A stretch of 20,769 nucleotides of DNA from Rhodospirillales bacterium (GTDB taxonomy: Bacteria > Pseudomonadota > Alphaproteobacteria > Rhodospirillales_A > JACZKS01), in contig JABGRG010000072.1 of NCBI GenBank assembly GCA_018648445.1, forward strand, positions 1-20,769. Direction: 5' to 3'. Positions 16,466-20,769 of the stretch are shown one piece after another; the first letter of the stretch is position 1; the number at the start of each line of letters is the position of its first letter. A program made the position numbers and the translations under genes. Below the pieces are notes generated by a model. It made no database searches, was not told the DNA's origin, and was given only the letters and a program-made list of their open reading frames with translations.

Positions 16466-17197
16466 ATGGAGTGGGTTGATCAGGGCATCGTTCTTTCATC
16501 GCGGCGGCACGGGGAATCGTCCGCCATCGTTACCTTGCTGACGCGGCGGTATGGACGCCACGCCGGGCTGGTGCGCGGTGGCTCGGGCAAGCGCCTGCGC
16601 GGGATACTGCAACCGGGAAACACCGTTCAGGCGCGCTGGCGGGCCCGGCTGCCCGAACATCTGGGCTCCATGACGTGCGAGCTGAGCCATTCTTTTGCCG
16701 CCTCCGTCATGGATGACGCCGACCGTCTGGCGGCCCTGAGTTCGGCCTGTGCGCTTGCCGAGGCCGCCTTGCCCGAACGCGAGGTGCACGAGGCCGTATT
16801 CGACGGGCTGCTCATTCTGCTGGGCGCCATCGAGAACGACACCTGGCCCACCGTTTATGTGCATTGGGAGATCGGGCTGCTGGGTGAACTTGGTTTCGGT
16901 CTCGATCTGTCCGAATGCGCGGCCACCGGGCGCAACGACCAGTTGGCCTACGTCTCGCCGAAATCGGGCCGCGCCGTGTCGTTGGCGGCGGGCGAGGCCT
17001 ACAAAACCAAGCTGTTGCCGCTTCCCGCCTTTCTGGTTTCACCGGACGGGAAGGGCGATCTCGGCGAAGTCGCTGATGGCTTGCGCCTGAGCGGATATTT
17101 CCTTGAACGCCATGTGCTGGCTCACCACGATCAAGGACTACCGGCGGCGCGCCGCCGTCTGGCAGCCCGATTGAACAAACGGACGCAGAAGGAATAA
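16466..17197 (+). CDS. recO: DNA repair protein RecO
   Basis: RecO works with RecR to load RecA onto SSB-covered single-stranded DNA during gap repair. The 243-residue protein has the N-terminal OB-fold opening MEWVDQGIVLSSRRHGESSAIV and the helical middle, followed by LDLSECAATGRNDQLAYVSPKSGRAVS, the alphaproteobacterial version of the region that forms a zinc finger in other bacteria; only one of its usual cysteines is present, as in many alphaproteobacteria. The ATG at 16466 fits the family; a start at 16394 would add 24 unrelated residues. No Shine-Dalgarno is seen, and TAGACT lies 7 bases upstream. The MAPEG gene follows after 5 bases. Confidence 0.93.
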   Translation: MEWVDQGIVLSSRRHGESSAIVTLLTRRYGRHAGLVRGGSGKRLRGILQPGNTVQARWRARLPEHLGSMTCELSHSFAASVMDDADRLAALSSACALAEAALPEREVHEAVFDGLLILLGAIENDTWPTVYVHWEIGLLGELGFGLDLSECAATGRNDQLAYVSPKSGRAVSLAAGEAYKTKLLPLPAFLVSPDGKGDLGEVADGLRLSGYFLERHVLAHHDQGLPAARRRLAARLNKRTQKE

Positions 17198-17202
17198 TCG
17201 CG

Positions 17203-17598
17203 ATGGAAACCATGGCCCTTCCCGTAACCGCGCTTTACGCAGGCCTGCTCGGCTTGTTTTCCCTGTTTCTGGGCATCCGCATCACCGTTATGCGGGCGCG
17301 CACCAAGGTCGTTTTGGGCGATGGCGGAAACGACGAATTGGCTACCGCCATGCGCGTGTTCGGCAATTTCATGGAATACGTGCCGCTCGCCCTGATCCTG
17401 CTGGCCCTGGCGGAAATCAACGGCGCGTCCTCGGCGATGACCCATTGGCTGGGCGGCGCGCTGGTCGTTGGCCGTGTGCTGCACCTGATCGGTTTGGATA
17501 GCACCCGCCCGATTACCTTCGGCCGCGTCGCCGGAATGACCATCACCTGGGGCGTGATCCTCATCTCCTCGGGACTGGGCCTGTCCCGCCTGATCTGA
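17203..17598 (+). CDS. MAPEG-family membrane protein
   Basis: A 131-residue protein with four predicted membrane helices (about 7-25, 56-72, 80-97 and 107-127). The ELATAMRVFGNFMEYVPLALILLALAE region contains the arginine and the N-x-x-E-Y-x-P pattern typical of MAPEG proteins, the family that includes membrane-bound glutathione transferases and their bacterial YecN-like relatives. Its activity cannot be read from sequence. It starts 5 bases after recO, so the two genes are probably co-transcribed. The 3' side opens onto a long non-coding gap with repeats and a terminator. Confidence 0.88.
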   Translation: METMALPVTALYAGLLGLFSLFLGIRITVMRARTKVVLGDGGNDELATAMRVFGNFMEYVPLALILLALAEINGASSAMTHWLGGALVVGRVLHLIGLDSTRPITFGRVAGMTITWGVILISSGLGLSRLI

Positions 17599-17630
17599 AC
17601 TCCGGCGTCGGGCGTCGCTTATGCCAACCT

Positions 17631-17701
17631 GACTCCCGGAGTGAAGCGCAGCGAAACGACGAATGACCAAGCGGGAGTGCAGCGAAGTGTGGCGCTTGAA
17701 C
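17631..17701 (-). repeat. Intergenic repeat, copy 1 (inverted)
   Basis: Read on the minus strand, this copy aligns with the copy at 17882-17950. It shares an exact 17-base core (TGCACTCCCGCTTGGTC on the minus strand, at 17665-17681 of the plus strand). The similarity also covers GTTCAAGCGCCAC on one side and, with one 2-base gap, TTCGTCGTTTCGCTGC...CTCCGGG on the other. It starts 32 bases after the MAPEG stop. Confidence 0.8.
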
Positions 17702-17824
17702 ACAATCAACCAAAAATGACGATTTTTCCGCCACCGGTAATTTCGCCAAAATCTCCGCAACCCATTGGCATTACGGTGACGGTTTACGTTTTTCCGCAAA
17801 TTCTACCTTAAAATCAAATGGTTC

Positions 17825-17872
17825 AAAGGGCTTCAGCCTTTTGCGGGTCTGGGCGGAGCCCGGTCTTTTTTT
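17825..17872 (+). terminator. Two adjacent hairpins followed by a T-run
   Basis: A first hairpin pairs AAAGGGC (17825-17831) with GCCTTTT (17836-17842) around a TTCA loop. A second pairs CTGGGC (17849-17854) with GCCCGG (17858-17863) around GGA, followed by TCTTTTTTT. The second has the form of an intrinsic terminator on the plus strand. It could end the recO-MAPEG message, about 250 bases after the last stop, or be the 3' end of a small RNA. Confidence 0.65.
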
Positions 17873-17881
17873 GTGAATAGC

Positions 17882-17950
17882 GTTCAGGCGGCACGCAGCC
17901 TGCACTCCCGCTTGGTCGTTAGTCGTCGCGCTGCCTGCGCTCCTCCGGGC
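17882..17950 (+). repeat. Intergenic repeat, copy 2
   Basis: This is the plus-strand partner of copy 1, with the exact 17-base core at 17901-17917. Its start (GTTCAGGCGGCACGCAGCCTG) also matches the partial copy at 17998-18041. Together with copy 1 it forms long imperfect terminal inverted repeats around 17702-17881. Confidence 0.8.
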
Positions 17951-17997
17951 TTGTGATCGGGGGGCGTGGTTTGGGGCCGCTTGTGTGCTGTAAAAAC

Positions 17998-18041
17998 GCG
18001 TTCACGCGCCACGCAGGCTGGGCTCTTTGCTCCCGTTTATT
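17998..18041 (+). repeat. Intergenic repeat, partial copy 3
   Basis: The first 23 bases match 17880-17902 at 20 positions; the three differences are all G/C swaps. Beyond that the match is loose (GCTCCCG versus ACTCCCG, offset by several bases). It is in the same direction as copy 2 and appears to be a decayed or partial member of the family. Confidence 0.55.
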
Positions 18042-18111
18042 GAGGGTATACAGTGGGCCGTTGGCGTCATCGATGTCGGTGGCGCCGTGTTGCATTTGGA
18101 AGGAAATTACT

Positions 18112-18462
18112 ATGAGCGACATTAAGCGCATCGGTACCTGGGAACGCATGAGCCGGGCGGTGGTGCATGGGGGAACGGCGTATCTGGCGGGGCAGACGGG
18201 CGATGCGGATGCCGCGTTTGACGAGCAGACTCGTCAGACGCTGGCGAAGGTCGATGAGATTTTGGCCGAGGTGGGGTCGGACAAGACGAAGCTATTGCAG
18301 GCCGTTATCTGGCTGGACGACATGCGCAATTTCGATGCGTTCAATCCCATTTGGGACGCCTGGGTGCCCGAGGGCTGCGCGCCCGCGCGTGCCTGCGGCG
18401 AGGTGCGCATGGCCAAGGCCGGTATTGCGGTCGAGGTGACGGTGGTCGCGGCGGCTGGATGA
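18112..18462 (+). CDS. RidA-family protein (YjgF/Rid)
   Basis: The 116-residue protein is a member of the Rid family, whose best known member RidA hydrolyses reactive enamine/imine intermediates made by PLP enzymes. It has the conserved GTAYLAGQTG strand (21-30), the QTLAKVDEILAEVG helix, and PARACGEV at 91-98, with Arg93 matching the RidA arginine that binds the substrate carboxylate, and Glu108 in the VEVTVVA strand. The arginine suggests an active enzyme, but the exact Rid subgroup is uncertain. ATG 18112 has AAGGAA about 8 bases upstream; an in-frame extension from 17953 runs through the repeats and is rejected. Its stop overlaps the PHP gene by 4 bases (ATGA). Confidence 0.9.
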   Translation: MSDIKRIGTWERMSRAVVHGGTAYLAGQTGDADAAFDEQTRQTLAKVDEILAEVGSDKTKLLQAVIWLDDMRNFDAFNPIWDAWVPEGCAPARACGEVRMAKAGIAVEVTVVAAAG

Positions 18463-19280
18463 GCCATCCGAGCATCCTTTACGAGTCTCATATGCACACG
18501 CCGTTGTGCGGCCATGCGGTTGGCGAGCCCGAGGAGTATGCACGGGTCGCCGCCGCAAAGGGGCTGTCGGGGATCATCGTAACGTGTCACAACCCGCTGC
18601 CGGGGCCGCCCGATCCCGGTATTCGCATGGGGGTCGAGCGGTTCGATGAGTACTGCAAACTGGTCGAGCGCGCCCGCGCGGGACTGGTAGGCATCGCCGA
18701 CGTAAGGCTGGGGATGGAGTGCGACTTCTATCCCGGCCTTGAGGAATGGCTTGAAAAACAGGTGGGGTGGGCGGATTTCGACTACGTGCTGGGCTCGGTT
18801 CACCCGCACCTGCCACAGTACGAACGCCTGTTTCGGACACGCGACACGGTGGCGTATCAACGCACGTACTTTGAGCACCTGGCGCAGTCGGCCGAGAGCG
18901 GTTTCTTCGATGCGCTGGGGCATCCCGACCTGATTAAAATCGTCGAACCATCGCAGTGGCGGCCCGAGCGCATCGCGGCGGAGATCGATCAGGCGCTGGA
19001 TCGCATCGCGCTTACCGGGGTTGCCATGGAGTTGAATACGTCGGGGCTGCCAAGGACGGTCGGCGACGTGTACCCGCACCAATCCATGCTGGCGGCCATG
19101 AAGAAGCGAGGCATTCCGGTCGTCATCGGGGCTGACGCCCACGTACCGGAAAGGGTGGCGGACGGGTACGATATCGCCTTCAAGCGCCTCACCCAAGCGG
19201 GCTACACCGAAGTCAGCTATTTTCTGGAACGCAAACGGATCGACGTCCCGATTGCGGCGGCCCAGCAGCAGGTGATATGA
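18459..19280 (+). CDS. PHP-domain phosphoesterase, histidinol-phosphatase (HisK/HisJ) type
   Basis: A 273-residue PHP-fold protein with the metal-binding residues in order: His11 and His13 in SHMHTPLCGH, His19, His44 in VTCHNP, Glu87 in GMECDF, His115 in GSVHPH, His155 in GHPD, and Asp226 and His228 in GADAHVPE. This arrangement is that of the HisJ/HisK-type histidinol phosphatases, which act in the next-to-last step of histidine synthesis, but PHP proteins of this group also include other phosphoesterases, so the substrate is not certain. No other histidine gene is nearby. The ATG overlaps the RidA stop, so the two are translated together. Its stop lies 3 bases from the convergent binding-protein gene. 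Confidence 0.85.
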   Translation: MSHPSILYESHMHTPLCGHAVGEPEEYARVAAAKGLSGIIVTCHNPLPGPPDPGIRMGVERFDEYCKLVERARAGLVGIADVRLGMECDFYPGLEEWLEKQVGWADFDYVLGSVHPHLPQYERLFRTRDTVAYQRTYFEHLAQSAESGFFDALGHPDLIKIVEPSQWRPERIAAEIDQALDRIALTGVAMELNTSGLPRTVGDVYPHQSMLAAMKKRGIPVVIGADAHVPERVADGYDIAFKRLTQAGYTEVSYFLERKRIDVPIAAAQQQVI

Positions 19281-19283
19281 GGA

Positions 19284-20093
19284 TCAGAGAAGACCGTATT
19301 TCTTCTTGAGAGTTTCGAATTGGGGGGATTTCCGGAAATCGCCGATGGCGTCCCAGACCCGTTCGGTCAGTTCCGGCTGACTGTCGGCAAACGCTTTGGA
19401 AAACATCAGAAAATAGGGCTGTGTGCGGATCGGCGGCGAGAGTTTTTGTACTATTTCCAGCCATTCCGGGTGGGCCGACAGGTTCGGATCGACAACTCCT
19501 TCCAGGTCGACATAGGCGCAAATTCGTCCGCCAACCAGTTTTCGCAGGTTGACGGCCGAACTGATCGCATCGTCCACCTTGTGGCCGGCATTCTTCAATA
19601 TGTCGAACATTGCCGCACCGCGCATGACGCCGATGGGGCGTCTGGCGTTACCAATAACTTTGCCGTCCCAGGAAACGCCGTATTTTTTCGTCGTGTAGAT
19701 ATGATACGAAAAGTCGGCGATCTTTCGTGTTTCGTCCGGCATTCCGTTCTTCACGGGATAGGCGCCGAATGTCGTGCGCTCCGTTTTGAAGCTTGAATGG
19801 AAAACGGCATCCGCCTGGCCAGCTTCGACCATGAAGAGCGCGCGCCGCCACGGAACGCGCTTAAACTCAAACTCAATTCCGATTTGCCGGGAGACTTCGT
19901 GCAGAAGATCGATGGTCAGTCCCGGGCGTTCGGCATCGATCTTGGTTCCTTTTCCCGTGATGAAGGGATGATTCGGTTCGGTATTGTAGACGACCCGAAT
20001 TTTTGCCTTGGCGTCGGCGCTGGGTCCGGCGAACAACACCGCCAACCCGATCACTAGCGCCGCAATTGGATGGAATTTCCGTAAAGACTTCAT
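19284..20093 (-). CDS. Family-3 extracellular solute-binding protein, copy 1
   Basis: The 269-residue protein starts with a signal peptide (basic MKSLRKFH, hydrophobic stretch, cleavage probable after Ala28 in PSADA) and then has the bilobed fold of family-3 solute-binding proteins: RPGLTIDLLHEVSRQIGIEFEFKRVPWRRAL, QADAVF, and PIGVMRGAAMFDIL. It should be periplasmic. Such proteins usually feed amino-acid ABC importers, but this sub-branch often stands alone and no permease or ATPase gene is visible. About half of its residues match the next gene upstream over their shared length, and both end in KKYGLL, so they are a tandem duplicate. The ligand is unknown. Confidence 0.88.
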   Translation of the reverse strand: MKSLRKFHPIAALVIGLAVLFAGPSADAKAKIRVVYNTEPNHPFITGKGTKIDAERPGLTIDLLHEVSRQIGIEFEFKRVPWRRALFMVEAGQADAVFHSSFKTERTTFGAYPVKNGMPDETRKIADFSYHIYTTKKYGVSWDGKVIGNARRPIGVMRGAAMFDILKNAGHKVDDAISSAVNLRKLVGGRICAYVDLEGVVDPNLSAHPEWLEIVQKLSPPIRTQPYFLMFSKAFADSQPELTERVWDAIGDFRKSPQFETLKKKYGLL

Positions 20094-20123
20094 GTGAAGG
20101 ATTCATTAGCAGCAGCGGATGTT

Positions 20124-20129
20124 TGTCAA
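20124..20129 (-). promoter_or_regulatory. TTGACA -35-like box before the first binding-protein gene
   Basis: A perfect TTGACA lies on the minus strand in the 67-base gap between the two binding-protein genes. TAATGA follows after 15 bases, which is short spacing for a -10 box and would put the start of transcription almost at the ATG. It suggests, weakly, that copy 1 has its own promoter as well as any read-through from copy 2. Confidence 0.3.
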
Positions 20130-20160
20130 TTCATTTTGCGGAAAAACGGCGGATCGGCAC

Positions 20161-20769
20161 TTAAAGAAGCCCGTATTTTTTCCTGAGGTCCTCGAAGGCA
20201 GGCGATCGGCGGAATTCGCCGATGGCGTCCCAAATCTGTTCGGTTCGGACGGGCCATTTTTTGACGAAGGTTTTGGTGAATAGCAAGAAGTAGGGCTTCG
20301 TGCGTATTGCCGGCGAGAGCTTGCGAATTCCGCTGCCCAGTGAAGGATTGGACGTCAGAAAGGGGTCAATGACGAAATCCAGGTCAACCAAAGCGCAAAT
20401 TCGCCCTTGCAGAAGTTTGCGCAGGTTGATCCGCGAGGTTTCCTCCTCGTTTACTTGGTGACCGGTGTTTTTCAGTTGTTCTATGATCGCGGAAAGCCGC
20501 ATTGCGCCGATCGGGCAATCTGCGTTTTTGATTTGATTGCCATCCAAGGAAATGCCGGAGTCTTTTGTCGTGTAGGCGTAGTACGAGTATTCGGCGATCT
20601 TTCGGCTGTCGTCCGGCTTTCCATCCTTCATCGGATAGACGCCCAATGCCGTGCGTTCCTTTTTGAAACTTGCGGGGAATAAGGCGTCAGCTTGATCTAT
20701 TTCCAACATTTTCACGGCGCGCCGCCAGGGAACGCGCCGAATTTCCAGCTCAACTCCAACCCGTTGTGT
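20161..20769 (-). CDS. Family-3 extracellular solute-binding protein, copy 2 (5' end outside window)
   Basis: This is a paralogue of the preceding gene. The frame is open to the right edge of the window, giving 202 residues; the missing part would hold the signal peptide and first strands. The GTG at 20715 is not a start: the bases beyond it encode TQRVGVELEIRRVPWRRA, which aligns with SRQIGIEFEFKRVPWRRA of copy 1. Matching blocks include RVPWRRA, QADA, NLRKL, GRIC, KLSP, IRT, PYFL, WDAIG and KKYGLL. Divergence is substantial, so it is an old duplication, and the two may bind different ligands. Copy 2 lies upstream of copy 1 in the direction of transcription with 67 bases between them. Confidence 0.87.
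   Translation of the reverse strand, partial: TQRVGVELEIRRVPWRRAVKMLEIDQADALFPASFKKERTALGVYPMKDGKPDDSRKIAEYSYYAYTTKDSGISLDGNQIKNADCPIGAMRLSAIIEQLKNTGHQVNEEETSRINLRKLLQGRICALVDLDFVIDPFLTSNPSLGSGIRKLSPAIRTKPYFLLFTKTFVKKWPVRTEQIWDAIGEFRRSPAFEDLRKKYGLL

Larger units (their letters stand above)
17599..18111. other. 513-base non-coding gap with repeats and hairpins
   Basis: No gene is supported between the MAPEG and RidA genes. The gap holds two inverted copies of a repeat of about 70 bases, a third partial copy, and between the first two a less GC-rich core of about 180 bases ending in two hairpins and a T-run. The last 65 bases before the RidA start contain GTATAC at 18046-18051 and an AAGGAA ribosome site. 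Short open frames here translate the repeat itself and look spurious. Confidence 0.75.

Noticed and set aside
17131..17799. A 222-codon minus-strand open frame through the MAPEG gene and repeat copy 1
   Set aside because: The end near 17660 merely translates the repeat and the remainder is the complement of the MAPEG gene.
17953..18111. A 53-codon upstream extension of the RidA gene
   Set aside because: It translates repeat copy 3 and the leader; RidA proteins start at the position of ATG 18112, which has its own ribosome site.
17599..18111. The repeat-bearing gap as a possible CRISPR array or tRNA-adjacent attachment site
   Set aside because: The copies are inverted, of unequal length and unevenly spaced, with no cas genes, tRNA or integrase gene nearby.

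Overview
The window reads as chromosome of an alphaproteobacterium, most likely of the Rhodospirillales type. The support is gene order (rpoZ, rsh, pdxJ, acpS, lepB, rnc, era, recO is a conserved alphaproteobacterial series), single bifunctional RSH enzyme, Tad-type pilus proteins, and protein sequences of that flavour. Almost every base is coding, genes overlap by 4 to 8 bases in several places, and no transposase, phage gene, CRISPR array, tRNA or rRNA was seen.

Layout. (1) 1-2.6 kb, plus strand: the end of a Tad/Flp pilus locus (cpaF end, tadB, tadC), closed by a strong intrinsic terminator. (2) 2.7-7.2 kb, minus strand: six closely packed genes that may be one transcript, in order of transcription NYN-domain protein, family-5 uracil-DNA glycosylase, thrH, yfcG-type GST, LigE-like GST, MFS transporter. 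(3) 7.3-14.9 kb, plus strand: folK, then rpoZ, rsh, a DUF2062 membrane protein, pdxJ, acpS, lepB, rnc and era, largely translationally coupled. This links the stringent response (omega subunit and (p)ppGpp synthetase/hydrolase), cofactor synthesis, protein export, RNA processing and ribosome assembly. (4) 14.9-17.6 kb: a glutamate dehydrogenase gene on the minus strand sits between era and recO; a MAPEG-family membrane protein follows recO. (5) 17.6-18.1 kb: a 513-base non-coding gap with copies of a repeat of about 70 bases, two of them inverted around a 180-base core that ends in two hairpins and a T-run. (6) 18.1-19.3 kb: a RidA-family gene overlapping a PHP-type phosphoesterase gene. (7) 19.3 kb to the end, minus strand: two tandem paralogous family-3 solute-binding proteins, the second cut by the window edge.

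Most of the window is ordinary housekeeping chromosome. I found no convincing new multi-gene system. The items most worth a second look are the inverted-repeat element with its possible small RNA, the exact duplication of the Shine-Dalgarno region of gdh, the thrH/GST/GST/MFS gene group, the RidA-PHP pair, the tandem binding proteins, and a C8 run at codons 3-5 of rnc.
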